A DNA stretch of 64,000 bases from Eunapius fragilis (GCA_963681505.1 OY811976.1:1546359-1610358), one strand, 5' to 3'; shown: positions 31,977-43,834, numbered from the stretch's first letter. The notes: generated by a model not told the origin, from the sequence alone. Numbers and translations are program-made.

Positions 31977-32203
31977 TAGAGGAGTTGCATTGACGTCACG
32001 CGCGCCTTGCATTGTTTAGTTACATCATATGTATGCTGCTATTTATGTACACGGCACGCTATAAATATGTACCACGTGAGCGTATGCCGCCGCCTTCTAT
32101 CGTTCCCGTCCGGTTATTGTTTATCTCGTACCCACGCAGCGCATATTTATAGTAACATACTTAGTGATGTAAGACGCGCGCGACGTCACATGCAACTCCT
32201 CTA
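31977..32203. mobile_element. MITE with CRE-like inverted ends
   Basis: Ends GAGGAGTTGCATTGACGTCA (left) and the complementary TGACGTCGCGCGCG-type right end (GACGTCACATGCAACTCCTC on the plus strand), each flanked by TA. About 227 bp including the TA pair. The TA target suggests a Tc1/mariner-type MITE, but the superfamily is uncertain. Confidence 0.7.
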
Positions 32204-32222
32204 TTAGTGCAGTACTAAATTC

Positions 32223-34030
32223 TAAATTTTTTTTGACAACTTTCTGGGGCCCAAGTGGGCAGTTCTGATGGCTACGTATGCCATTCGGGATTTCGTCGGC
32301 TCCAGAAGAGTTCCAGAGACGGCTTCAAGGGGCTCTACATGGACTGTCCGGAGTTGCAGTATTGGCTGATGATATTTTGGTGTTTGGTGTTGGGGGCACT
32401 ACGGAAGAGGCGAGAGTGAATCATGACGACAGTTTATTGAAGTTACTGCAGAGAGCCAGAGAATGTAACCTCAAGTTAAACAAGGAAAAGCTGCATCTGC
32501 ATTTGCCGGAAGTGCTATACATTGGGCACATCGTATCGGCCAATGGCATCAGACCTGATCCGGTAAAAGTGACTGCAATATAGGAGATGCCTGAGCCAGC
32601 ATGCGTGTCAGATGTACGGAGGTTCCTTGGAATGTGCAATTACCTGTCCCGATATGTTCCAAGGCTATCTGAAGTAAGTGAACCTCTAAGGAGACTCACA
32701 GAAGCAGAGGCAACGTTTGGGTGGGGAGTAGAAGAGAAATCAGCATTTGAGAAGCTAAAAGAATTGATAAGAGACCAACAGCGTCTGGCATTTTACGACG
32801 TGAGGAAGCCGGTCGTTATACAATGCGACACAAGTACAGTGGGACTCAGGGCTGTCCTTATGCAGGAGGGGCAACCAGTAGCATCAGTATCCCGCTCTCT
32901 GTCCAAAAGTGAAAAGAACTATGTTGCAATAGAACTAGAGTGCCTGGCAATAGTGTTTGCCTGTCAGAGATTCCATCAATACTTCTTTGGGAAGAAGGTT
33001 TGCATCGAAAACCTCTGGAGATCATTGTGCAGAAGCCAATTCTTTCAGCACCACGGCGTCTGGAAAGGATGCTGCTGCTACTACAACAGTATTCACTGGA
33101 AGTCGTGTTCAGTCCAGGAGAGCAGCAAGTGTTAGCAGACACTTTGTCTAGAGCTCTAGCAGGACCAACAGTGATCAGTGCACTTGAGGAAGAGGTGGTG
33201 TTCCAACTTCAGATGATTAAGGAACATGAATTTCTTCCAATCAGTGACCAAAGAATAGCAGCCATCAAGAGTTCAGCAGCACGAGATACTGAATACGCCA
33301 TGTTGAGCAAGATCATTAAACAAGGATGGCCTCAAAAAATTAGACCATATTCAGGAAGCAGTTCGGAGCTATTGGAACTTCAGAGAAACCATGATGGTCC
33401 AGGATGGGGTTGTCTACAAAGGAGGGCAAGTGGTACTGTAGTACCTGGGGAGGCAAGACCCGATATCATGCTGAGGCTGCACTCCAGTCATCAGGAAATT
33501 CAGTCTACCTTAAGACGAGCTCATGATGTAGTGTACTGGCCAGGAATGAAGAAGGACATTGAGAAGGCGGTGAGAAGTTGTGCAGTTTGCAAGGTAAATG
33601 CCTCAGCACTACCAAAGGAGGAGTGCCAGGCTCATAAGATCATGGGAAGGTTGTGGGAAAAAGTGGGAATGGACTTGTTTCATTGCTGAGGGAAAGATTT
33701 TCTGACCATAGTGGACTACCTCACAGATTTTTTTGAGATATCCGAGTTGTTGGAGGTGACAGCCTCAGCGGTAGTCCAAGCATGCAAACAACAAATTGCC
33801 CGTCATGGCATACCAGTGTGGGTGCACACAGATGGAGGATCACAGTTCACGGCCTGGGAATTTGCAAGATTTTCCAAGAAATGGGGGTTTCAACATACCC
33901 TGTCGTCTCCATACAACAGCCAGTCAAATGGCAAGGCTGAATCGACAACGACGAGGCCAAAGATGGAGAAACGATGAGAGAGATGGGGGCGGGCCGGACG
34001 GAGCAACCTCTAGATTAGACCACAGAGCAA
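32223..34030 (+). pseudogene. Gypsy-C: 5'-truncated Ty3/Gypsy pol fragment
   Basis: Starts within RT: MPFGISSAPEEFQRRLQGAL, then VLADDILVFG (ADD in place of YxDD), then YIGHIVSANGI. A TAG (32581-32583) interrupts, and the same frame goes on with the connection and RNase H (VVIQCDTSTVGLRAVLMQEG, SVSRSLSKSEKNYVAIE). A frame change near 33000 leads to EVVFSPGEQQVLADTLSRAL. The integrase zinc region (HSSHQEI..CAVCKVNA) and core follow: first Asp in VGMDLFHC, then an in-frame TGA (33690), then HTDGGSQFT and YNSQSNGKAES. No LTR or gag was found. It resembles K02A2.6-like Gypsy elements and is dead. Confidence 0.85.
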
Positions 34031-34307
34031 TTAGGTGTAGATAGCTCCCTGAATACAGAGGAAGATACAGTTAAGCCAAGTATTGACGCTGAGCAACCCG
34101 GAGAGCCTAAAGCATTCACTAGTTCTGGGAATGGTGCAAGCCCTGTGCAAGTGTTAAGGGCAGACGGAGAAGGCAGCTCTGTCTATTAGACCAGAAGTGG
34201 AAGAGCCTCCAAAGTCCCCGCCAAATATTGAGATTATGTTAAGATCTGAACAAACTGCTGTGTGTGGTAGTACATGTTGTTTAGGGGGGGGATGTTGGGT
34301 GTGGGCA

Positions 34308-35100
34308 TTCATACCTCTTCATTGCTCTGTTCACATCCTCTTCATTGCTCTGTTCATACCCTCATCATTGCTGTGTTCATACCCTCATCATTGCTGTGTT
34401 TATACCCTCATCATTGCTCTGTTCATACCCTCATCATTGCTCTGTTCATACCCTCATCATTGCTCTGTTCATACCCTCATCATTGCTCTGTTCATACCCT
34501 CATCATTGCTCTGTTCATACCCTCATCATTGCTCTGTTCATACCCTCATCATTGCTCTGTTCATACCCTCATCATTGCTCTGTTCATACCCTCATTATTG
34601 CACTGTTCATACCCTCATCATTGCACTGTTCATACTCTCACCATTGCTCTGTTCATACCATCATCATTGCGCTGTTCATACCTTCATCATTGCGCTGTTC
34701 ATACACTCATCATTGCTCTGTTCATACTCTCATCATTGCACTGTTCATACCCTCATCATTGCTCTGTTCATACCCTCATCATTGCTCTGTTCATACCCTC
34801 ATCATTGCTCTGTTCATACCCTCATCATTGCTCTGTTCATACCCTCATCATTGCTTTGTTCATACCCTCATCATTGCACTGTTCCATACCCTCATCATTG
34901 CTCTGTTCATACCCTCATCATTGCTCTGTTCATACCCTCATCATTGCTCTGTTCATGCCCTCTTCATTGCACTGTTCATACCACATCATTGCTCTGTTCA
35001 TACCCTCATCATTGCTCTGTTCATACCCTCATCATTGCTCTGTTCATACCTTCATTATTGCTCTGTTCATACCCTCATCATTGCTCTGTCCATACCCTCA
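34308..35100 (+). repeat. 23-bp minisatellite, plus orientation
   Basis: About 34 copies of TTCATACCCTCATCATTGCT plus CTG (unit 23 bp), with point variants (TGCTGTG, TGCACTG, TGCGCTG). As 23 is not a multiple of 3, all three frames stay open and read as one 23-residue repeat, a coding artefact. Confidence 0.95.
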
Positions 35101-35165
35101 AAGGTGTGAAGGTCCATCAAGACCTGATGGTCCTCAACTCCATAGTCCTGCATCATAAAGATCCT
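35101..35165 (-). other. Coding-like segment, paralogue of 36840-36950
   Basis: Read on the minus strand it encodes MQDYGVEDHQVLMDLHTF; the segment at the end of the third array encodes the similar MEDYGVEDHQLRMHVYTF. Both adjoin the minisatellite. The protein is unknown. Confidence 0.35.
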
Positions 35166-35314
35166 AGGGCCATATATCAACCATTATGCACAACACACCA
35201 AAGGCATGCACTAGCAACAAGAAAGCATTTATCACCCATAATTCTACATTACATGTGTAGCCTACATATAATTAAATTATTCCATTGATTATTGATTATG
35301 AGAGCAATATGACG

Positions 35315-35925
35315 GCATGAATTGAGCAATGATGTGCAATGAAGAATGTATGAACAGAGCAATGATGGGGGTATGAACTGAGCAATGATGAGGGTATGAA
35401 CAGAGCAATGATGAGGGTATGAACAGAGCAATGATGAGAGTATGAACAGTGCAATGATGAGGGTATGAACAGAGCAATGATGAGGGTATGAACAGAGCAA
35501 TGATGAGGTATGAACAGAGCAATGATGAGGGTATGAACAAAGCAATGATGAGAGTATGAACAGCGCAATGATGAGGGTATGAACAGTGCAATGATGAGGG
35601 TATGAACAGTGCAATGATATCGATGAGGGTATGAACAGAGCAATAATGAGGGTATGAACAGAGGAATGATGAGGATCGAACAGAGCAATGAAGAAGATAT
35701 GAACAAGCAATGAGGGTATGAACAGAGCAATGATGAGGGTATGAACAGTGCAATGATGAGGATATGAACAGTGCAATGATGAGGGCATGAACAGTGCAAT
35801 GATGAGGGTATGAACAGTGCAATGATGAGGGTATGAACAGTGCAATGATGAGGGTATGAAGAGTAGAATGATGAGGGTATGAACAGAGCAATGATGAGTG
35901 TATGAACAGAGCAATGAACAATGGA
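35315..35925 (-). repeat. 23-bp minisatellite, inverted array
   Basis: The same unit in reverse orientation (GAGGGTATGAACAGAGCAAT plus GAT), about 26 copies. With the array at 34308-35100 it forms an inverted pair around 215 bp of unique sequence. Confidence 0.95.
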
Positions 35926-36007
35926 TGATGGCTGATTGCTGATAGGAGGCTTGGTGTTTTAGATAAGAACTATGGGTGCTTATTTTGTTGTGCTCAAGAC
36001 ATTATGG

Positions 36008-36405
36008 TACCTCTGTTTTGCTCAAAGCAATGATACAAATAGCCATAAGCAAGAAGAGTGTATAAACTATGATGGATGATGAGTACTGGTCAGAGGGAAT
36101 TAAAACTATGAGAAAAGCAACAAAGCTAGAATATGAAAAGCAACATTGTCAAGATGTCACCCATGCACTAGTACTAGATATGTGTTGGCACGTTACTAGT
36201 ACTGTACAACGACCATGGGGAAACACCATGCTGGTTAGAATAAAAATAAATGTGGCATGCGTTAATGTTTAATGTCCTGAAAGTCTACCCGGGACCCTGG
36301 TATACAACAAAAAAAAGTTTTTACCATTCAGTTAAACGGTTTAAGTTACACAGGATGCTACCGATAGAATTACCAACCTTCCATGAGGGTTGATATCATA
36401 GTTTG
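36008..36405 (+). repeat. Dispersed 400-bp repeat, copy 2
   Basis: Copy of 26985-27385. The frame from 36069 (MMDDEYWSEGIKTMRKATKL, 67 codons) is longer here than in the other copy, but no domain is known. It sits between two minisatellite arrays. Confidence 0.75.
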
Positions 36406-36407
36406 AT

Positions 36408-36660
36408 TTCATACCCGCATCATTGCTCTGTTAATACCATCATCATTCCTCTGTTCATACCCTCTTCATTGCTCTGTTCATACCCTCATCATTTCTCTGC
36501 TCATACCCTCATCATTGCTCTGTTCATACCCTCATCATTGCTCTGTTCATACCCTCATCATTGCTAAGTTCATACCCTCATCATTGCTCTGTTCATACCC
36601 TCATCCTTGCTAAGTTCATACCCTCATCATTGCTCTGTTCATACCCTCATCATTGCTAAG
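36408..36660 (+). repeat. 23-bp minisatellite, third array
   Basis: About 11 copies in plus orientation, with a TGCTAAG variant recurring. Confidence 0.9.
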
Positions 36661-36702
36661 TGGTTCACATACCTTGTTTTGTTTTGTCAGTATCCACACT
36701 CC

Positions 36703-36950
36703 TCACCTCTTCTCAGTTCGGCTCACAACACCATGTGTCAGAGGAAACAAGTTGCCCTTGTGTTGTGTTTGTGATACAGTGTCATTCTCCTCCACCTTCA
36801 ATATCCTCTTCCCATATATGTTCTCACCTTTGCTGGTCTCCAAACAGGAGAAAAAGGTGTAAACGTGCATCCTGAGCTGATGGTCCTCAACTCCATAGTC
36901 CTCCATCTCAAAGATCTTACTGCTAACTTCAAGAACCAGATTATCCTGTA
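36703..36950 (-). other. Coding-like frame of unknown identity
   Basis: A minus-strand frame open from about 36950 to 36703. It includes LVLEVSSKIFEMEDYGVEDH and HVYTFFSCLETSKGENIYGK. The upstream part is conserved at 35101-35165, which supports past coding, but there are no clear splice sites and I recognise no domain. Confidence 0.3.
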
Positions 36951-38129
36951 GTGATGTGACGTCATAGGCCTCAGCTAAGAGAGGCAGAATATTATTCTTT
37001 CACACAGGCAATGCATTACAATAAGAAGTGGCTATGCAGTGAAGCACTTATAGGTACAATGCACAATACACACTGCCATAGGGCCTACTACAGTAACAGG
37101 GCTGAAAGGTTTTCAGCCCTCAATTTTATGACTGGTCTGCCTATATTCTACTGCTCATTTGTATGGTTCTCTTTTTAATGCCCACATTCAGCAACAGACA
37201 TGCTAAATCAATCACCATAAGATAGTTTTATTTTTGTACATAAGGTTATGCTTCAAAACTAGTGTGTAGAACGATAACATGCACTGGCATACTTCAGCAA
37301 CACTCATATACTGGTCTTGCATAAGCTTGTGACTGCGGTTGTTAATACTATTCTTGCCATTCGGATAGTTTATTAGCTATAGGGCCTATACTGTAGCTAT
37401 CTTAAGAACCATAGTTGTATCAGTATTTTCAATTTCTAATGTATATTGCTAAACCAGTCCTAGAAAGGGTTCTGAGTTACCATGGCGATGTGACAGGCTA
37501 GGACACTCATAACACATCAGATATCATTATTGGCAATTCCATTTTTTATTCATGCTTTGACTCCATGCATTCCGTCCATTAAGATGAATAAATGATATAT
37601 TTTGTAGTTATGCTTGTGGCGTATTATGTGGACGTGGAAAAAATGAGAAATAAGATAAGTGGACAATAATATTGAGTCTGCAGCTGCATGACAGGGTATG
37701 GTGCCGGCACGAGGGAATGTTTTTTTCTTTTGTAGAATTTTGTTTGTAGTTCCACACAAATGGTGGGAAAGCAGCAAGCCCTTCTTCCACATGTTATAGC
37801 GATCAGTGTTTACTGCAGTACATCCTTGCGACAAGTGAAGTAAATAGTACACACATATTGCAAGGACTTATATCAGTGATCATTTGTAGGCGAACAAACG
37901 ACATATCACTGTGCAGTCTAATCACCATCAATAAGGCTTGTAAACTAAAATAAAATCCTTAATTCGCAGAAATCTTGAAACTGGAAGATGCATATGGAGA
38001 TGGACAGAAGAATTTGCATTAGTTTATTAAGACCAATTAATACTGTGTTATTTTGAGAAGTAATACAATTTGACAGGGATAATGATTCGGGTGAACAAGT
38101 TGCAATGAGATGGATCAATGACCTAGACG
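36951..38129. other. Intergenic, nothing recognised
   Basis: No gene, repeat or RNA signature identified. Confidence 0.4.
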
Positions 38130-38565
38130 CAGGTCAAATAATACCTCCACCTGAGGTTGCCATGCATCTCTTATCCCCAAATAATGCCTCTACCTGAGGC
38201 TGCCATGCACCTCTTATCCCCAAATAATGCCCTCCACCTAAAGTTGCTATGTATCTCTTATCCTCAAATAATGCCTCCACCTGAGGTTTCCATTCACCTC
38301 TTATCTCCAAATAATGCCTCCACCTGAGGTTGCCATGCACTTCTTATCCCCAAATAGTGCCTCCACCTGAGGCTGCCATGCACCTCTTATCCCCAAATAA
38401 TGCCTCCACCTGAGGTTGCCATGCACCTCTTATCCCCAAATAATGCCCTCCACCTGAGGTTGCCATGCACCTTTTACCTCCAAATGTGCCTCCACCTGTG
38501 GTTGACATGCACTCTTATCCCCAAATAATGCCCTCCACCTGAGGTTGCCATGAACCTCTTATCCA
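38130..38565 (-). repeat. 43-bp minisatellite, array 1
   Basis: About ten imperfect units of 43 bp containing CCCCAAATAATGCCTCCACC and TGAGGTTGCCATGCACCTC. It belongs to a segmental duplication with arrays at 43400-43700 and 44800-45235. Confidence 0.9.
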
Positions 38566-39252
38566 AATCAAGTCACAGCCCATCATCTCCTGTGCTAACA
38601 CCCAGACAACTGATTGCATACGTCCATACCTCTGAGCCGTCCCTTCTTGTAATCAAACGGCATGCTAAAGGGTTAAGGTGGCCCCACGGCCATCACATCT
38701 GAGAGGTATAGACCTGGATGTCAGACTCCACCAATAATGCACATCTAGTAAGACCATATCGGAACAGCATAAAACGACATGCATGTGAAAGTGGACTTGC
38801 ATTGTGTCAGTTGATGTCTTTCCTTTCATTGATCTTCGATGCTGTCTATCGATAAGGGGTACAGTAAAGTATGATGCTTTCAAATTGCAGCAGAGTAGTC
38901 ATATTTTCCTTAGCCTTTCCTGGCATTACTCCACATAGAATGACAATCTCATCCTTAATAGCTTATCTTACTACTGAAGGCAGTGCCCGTTACAGAGCAG
39001 TTGCAGTTGGATCATAATTTGCAAGACCAGCAAGGGAAAGCTAGCAATTTTAAAAATGCTTTTTACTGTTCTATGAATAAATGAATTGCATATGTTCATG
39101 CATGTGGGAAATTCCTCCGGACAAACACATCACGTCACATTTTTAAAAACGTTCATATATCATGTGCATGAAATAAATCATACAGGTCTAGATTGACAAG
39201 CGGTAAACGGGGTGTTTTTTTTTTGGTGCATAATACCCTGATCCAGCAAGCC
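38566..39252. other. Upstream region of the PGAP2-like gene (duplicated)
   Basis: Conserved with 45236-45896 (for example GGTATAGACCTGGA..GTC and CAGCAGAGTAGTCATAT). It probably holds the promoter, but no motif can be assigned with confidence. Confidence 0.4.
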
Positions 39253-40720
39253 ATGAGTCATATTCCAACTAAAGCCTACCCGTACTCCTATTTTTCCTTA
39301 TTCATTCTATTTGATCAGCTATTTGTACTGATAGTGATGTACGTCATCTGCTTCGCGCTTTATTCCGACGTCGCCGGTGAAACGGACTGCTCTGTGAGTG
39401 ATATGGCTCTGTATACTTGACGCTGCGCATGTTGCATAATCAGCTATAGGCCTAGTGCACGTGAGTAATGCTGGCACGCAATTAAGACAAACGTATTTAG
39501 AGGGAAAGACTTAAGGTAACCTGAGTAGACATGCGGCATTATATGAATCGTGAGCTATAGCATCGTCACATACTCTATATAAGACGCATGCAATCTTGAT
39601 CTTCAAGGTCCCTAATATCTGGCCCACCATCTCCTCGCTTATCAGCGATTGGTTGCTTATTCGTGGCATTTCCCGGGTAGCTGTGTGTATGGTTATACTC
39701 CCGCGGATCGTTGATGCTCTGGTGTTCTTCAGATATTTCTCCTACGCGCCTTCGATCCGCAAGAGGTGGTACCGATGGTTGAATGTTTTCAACCTCTTGT
39801 GCTATCTGGCTCTGCTCGGTATGTACTACACGACCGTATTCGTCAGCTACAGTGAAGAGACAGGTAAGTTAGGTACTCATGCATTCATGTTGCTGTTCAG
39901 TACTCATGTTACATTGCTCTGCCGGTTACCTATCGCCATGCAGTTATTCATATGTATTCCTGGATTGCTTTCTTATTTTTGTCTGCGGGGCAAATGACAT
40001 CATTTCTATTTCTCTACGCGTTTGGAGGCTACACATTCAAGGTATATCAACTCATACATGTGTGTATCAGTGTTAATTGCGTGGATGTGTATTAACCAAT
40101 GTGCATGTGTATTTGAACATGTTATCTGCATAACGCCCGTTCCCCTTTGCAGATGCGTTCCGCGGTGCAGCTTCGTGTAGCATTACTAGTGGTGCACGTC
40201 TTCTCTATCGTCGCCTTCCTTTATTTCAGTTTCCAACATGGCAGGTGTAAACCATACGGTATATCCTTATAAATAGAATTGAGTTTGTTTTATGTACTTC
40301 AGTTGTTACCGTGCACTTGACATGTGTATGTGCGTAAATGTATGTGTGTAAATGCATGTATTTGTGTGCATGTATGCGTGTGTGTAAAGATGTGAGCACG
40401 TGCAAAGATGTGAGAATGTCTATGCGTGTGCACATTATCGGTGCATGTTTGCGCATGTGCATGATGGTAGTTGGGCGTAGCCTGACTACATGCATAGTGC
40501 ACTTGTGCGCGTCGTATGTGGATGTGCATGAGGTGCGAAACATTCTACATCCACAAGTATGTAACCAGGACAACCCTTAACCCATTTATCCCGCTCCATC
40601 ACAGCCCACACTGGTGGTGGAATATGTGAATGCATCTTCGCTCTCAGCCATGCCTTATACCATGCTGTGAGCCTCATCGACTTCAGAGGAGTATATTGCG
40701 TCATTTCTCACGATCAGTGA
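39253..40720 (+). CDS. PGAP2-like protein (FRAG1/PGAP2 family), five exons
   Basis: Exons by hand: 39253-39393, 39608-39863, 39944-40041, 40153-40258, 40605-40720; each junction has GT..AG and the frame is kept (phases 0,1,0,1). The product is 238 residues, close to the about 250 of animal PGAP2. Exon 1 has one membrane span and ends ETDCS; exon 2 begins VPNIWPTISS, the conserved Cys/VPN..P..S segment of the family. Later blocks are YTTVFVSYSEET, then WIAFLFLSAGQMTSFLFLY, then VALLVVHVFSIVAFLYFSF, then a last span-like exon ending YCVISHDQ. PGAP2 proteins are Golgi membrane proteins needed for the lipid remodelling of GPI anchors. Introns of 80-346 bp. The start is the first ATG before the first span. 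A broken paralogue lies at 45897-46860. Confidence 0.75.
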
Positions 40721-42328
40721 CTGCTGCATGGAGCTTTTTCATGCTGTGCATCGGTTTCAGTGTTCAAACGTTTTCATAGCATTTTCACGTCATAAAAATA
40801 TCACATTGATCGAATACATGCACACGCATATATTTGTGTCGAAGGTGTATATAGTATACGACGGAAACTTCTATATATATATAATTATATATATATATGT
40901 AATCTCTCTCGCCCCATTTCACATCCCCCGCATGTACGCACTGTTTGTTGCCGGTACGACTCTGCATGCATAAACAATTCAAGTGCGTGCGCACATTTAA
41001 TTCGAGCACGATTAATAGGTACACAGTGCTTTGGGGGTGCTAGAAACGTTGGAGAGTAATCTTTTTAATAACGTCCACAATTCATGAATATAATAATTAC
41101 AGTGAGTATTACACAAAATCGGCCAAAAATGTGCTACCTGCTTGACTCATGGCTAATAAACTCATTACCAATTTTTTTAAGGTCTACCAAATCCGTTTTA
41201 GTCTTGTGGACATGTAGAACCATGCACCAATTTAGCAGTTTATTATACTCATAACTGAATCTGATGCATGCTTTTATAAACGTATACTACCAAAGTGTGA
41301 TACCACGTGCGTAGCTCTATTCATCTGTCTATTATAGTCACAATCGACTAATAGTTGCAGGCGCAAGGTGATAAATCGGCAGGAAGTCGACCTGTGTACT
41401 TTAAACAGACGATCGATAGTGCAGCATGCTTTGCTTACACCACTGAATGCTGTACATTTCCTTTTTAAAATGGACTCCCAAAAATTTGGGGGTGCTTCAG
41501 CACCCCCAAGCACCCCCTTGTCTACGCCCTTGATACACATGCATCTGTGGTTTGACCATACGGTATACGTATTTGGCGAAAATGCATGTACGGAGCTGGG
41601 AGATGCCCTGTACTGAATTTTTTTATAATTATTATTTTAAATATTACTGTGAATTTTACAGGTGATGCTGTATGCACATGCGCATGACCATACAGATGCC
41701 TACATAATTAATGCGTCGATCGCGAGACCCCCCACCGGCGATTTGACCTTTATTAAATCAGCCCGTGCAAATCACATGCTTCCGCGCGCACGTGGTAGAG
41801 GTCAAATAATGCCCCAACGACGATGCCATATGGAAAGACCATGACATATATTGCTGACGATTCCTATATGCACCAATTATGATGTCTTCGTAGATCCAAC
41901 GAGTTAATTCAATAATTGATGCTGCATTCAATCGATCAATTACCGTGTATGGTACCTGCCTAAAGGATGCCAGCTTCTCCCATTTTACACCGCGGGTACA
42001 TATGTATCCACAATTGATCTCCCATATTGCAAATTTACTTATACCGTAATTATCTACTGCGTTCATGAGCAGCATCCATCCCGCCATTGTAATAGTTTGT
42101 GGTTGTTGCTACATTTATACGTTCTAAATATATGTATAGATTTTGTCTATTCCTGTTCTCTTCCTTTTTACACCACCTTTGCCTCTATATCTTCTCGTTG
42201 AAGTTGTTTTTGTTTACTTGTAAAAACACATGCACTTACGCAAAAAGTAGCAGTACCTTCCTTTCCGCGTATAGTCATCACAATAAAATGCGGACATGTC
42301 TTAACCAAGTTTACTGGTTTCGTCCTGG
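40721..42328. other. Intergenic with scattered repeat remains
   Basis: No gene. 41485-41520 has the inverted pair GGGGGTGCTTCAGCACCCCC, a common repeat end. 41775-42010 recurs at 46965-47205. 42110-42225 resembles a right foldback arm (TTTTTACACCACCTTTGCCT, TTTGTTTACTTGT) without a partner. Confidence 0.45.
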
Positions 42329-42336
42329 TATATAAG
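42329..42336 (+). promoter_or_regulatory. Candidate TATA box of the secreted-protein gene
   Basis: TATATAAG lies 71 bp before the start codon at 42407, which would place a start site near 42360 and leave a short leader. Confidence 0.5.
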
Positions 42337-42406
42337 AACGTAAGCCAAAACTCCAAAAGAAGCACAAAGGATTAACTGTTGGAAGCTAAACATTTCAGCC
42401 AAAAAA

Positions 42407-43175
42407 ATGTACTCGACAATTGCGGTGTTCCTAGTGGCTTTGTCGGCTGTGTGTGAAGGAAGTGCGGGGCGGACTTCTAGGATAGCAGGTGACCACACAA
42501 TAACATGCATGAATGCTCGCTTCATCATCGGATGTTGCAGGTAAAGATGTTGGAGCGATGAAGGTTTGTGCTATGCTGATTGAAGTTCTTAAGAAGACTG
42601 ATGGAAATGAAGTTGATTTCAGTTTCTGCGTGAGAAGCGGTACGTATTTATACGCGTGTGCTGAATGTGATGTGCTATGTGTAGAACACACATTCTTCGC
42701 TAAGTATATCTTATATCACGGTATTTGCAGGAGGTGGCGGGGTTTGCTCCAGCAGATATGTACCCGCTTGCAGCTCGCTTGCAAATAACTGTTACACTTT
42801 CCAGAGGAAGCTTGCTAAAGTTGTGGATAAAAATTTCCCGGACGTTTTTGGGAAAGTGTGCGTGGAGCCTACTGGAGAGCAGTGCGTGCGCACCAACGTT
42901 GAATACACCACGTGCAAAGATGATATATCCGGTTAGCATGCGCGAATGTAAATGAATACACTTACGTGCGTGCGACATTTGCATGCAGCCGAGGACGACG
43001 CAACTACAATCTGTATACCTATCAAGGGCGGTGACGCTGATTGTGCTGATCGTACGTTTCATTATATGAATGATGGTTCTCATGCGCTCCATGTTTACTC
43101 TCCTCCAATAATGGTACAGGCTCCAAGATTAAGCCCAGACGCGGACCGTATCAGGAGGAGGAGCAGGAGAAGTGA
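42407..43175 (+). CDS. Small secreted cysteine-rich protein, five exons (unknown family)
   Basis: Exons: 42407-42488, 42541-42639, 42731-42931, 42989-43051, 43120-43175. All splice sites are GT..AG, every intron is phase 1, and introns are 52-91 bp. The 166-residue product begins with a signal peptide (MYSTIAVFLVALSAVCEG, cut likely after GSA). The mature part has ten cysteines: two in exon 2 (VCAMLIE, FCVRSG), six in exon 3 (GVCSSRYVPACSS, NNCYTF, KVCVEP, EQCVRT, TTCKDD), two in exon 4 (ICIPIKGGDADC). It ends in a charged tail (KPRRGPYQEEEQEK). An even number of Cys and phase-1 introns are usual for secreted disulphide-bonded modules. I recognise no family and infer only export. A TATA box lies upstream. 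Confidence 0.65.
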
Positions 43176-43399
43176 TTGAGTAGGGCGTGTGAGAAACATT
43201 AAGCTCAAATTGAGCAAATTGACTTTGTTAGGTTAGTGCAGTGATTAGCTTTGCAGTGTTATTGTTGAAGGAATTAATTAACTGAAATAGTTAAATCAAA
43301 ATCATCATTTTTGTTTCAGATTAATCAAGTTTGTAAAACAACTATGAAGCAGTAAAAAATCTTTGTATTTACGTATTGTACAGGAGTGATTATTTTTAT

Positions 43400-43700
43400 C
43401 CCCAAATAATGCCTCCACCTGAGGGTAACATGCACTCTCCAAATAATGCCTCCAACTGAGGTTTGCCATGCACCTCTTAATGCTTCCACTTGACGTTGCT
43501 CTTGATAATCCCCAAATAATGCCCTCCACCTGAGATTGCCATGCACCTCTTAATGCTTCCACTTGACGTTGTTCTTGATAATCCCCAAATAATGCCCTCC
43601 ACCTGAGGCTGCCATGCACCTCTTAATGCCTCTACTTGACGTTGCTCTTGATAATCCCTAAATAATGCCCTCCACCTGCGGTTGCCATGCACCTCTTATC
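43400..43700 (-). repeat. 43-bp minisatellite, array 2
   Basis: Related units, here as a higher-order repeat alternating with a CACCTCTTAATGCTTCCACT / TGACGTTGCTCTTGATAAT variant, about 76 bp per double unit. Confidence 0.9.
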
Positions 43701-43739
43701 CCAAATCAAGTCACAGCCCATCATCTCCTGTGCTAGCAT

Positions 43740-43742
<3 letters not shown>

Positions 43743-43774
<32 letters not shown>
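43743..43774. repeat. C32 homopolymer
   Basis: 32 consecutive C. The paralogous site at about 38602 has only CCC in the same context (CTGTGCTA..CAGACAACTG). Confidence 0.9.
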
Positions 43775-43834
43775 AGACAACTGGTTGCATGCGTCCATAC
43801 CACTGAGCCGTCCCTTCTTGCAGCCCCAATGAGA

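Noticed and set aside
34197-35914. Long open frames (up to 363 codons) on both strands with a repeated His/Ser/Leu/Cys pattern
   Set aside because: They are translations of a 23-bp minisatellite, open in all three frames; not genes.
36069-36272. 67-codon frame in the 400-bp repeat
   Set aside because: The second copy (26985-27385) breaks the frame early and no domain is recognised; kept as a repeat only.
39864-39997. Continuation of the PGAP2 exon 2 frame as coding
   Set aside because: Read-through enters a GTAAGT donor; splicing to 39944 restores the family pattern (IHMYSWIAFLF), so the longer frame was not used.
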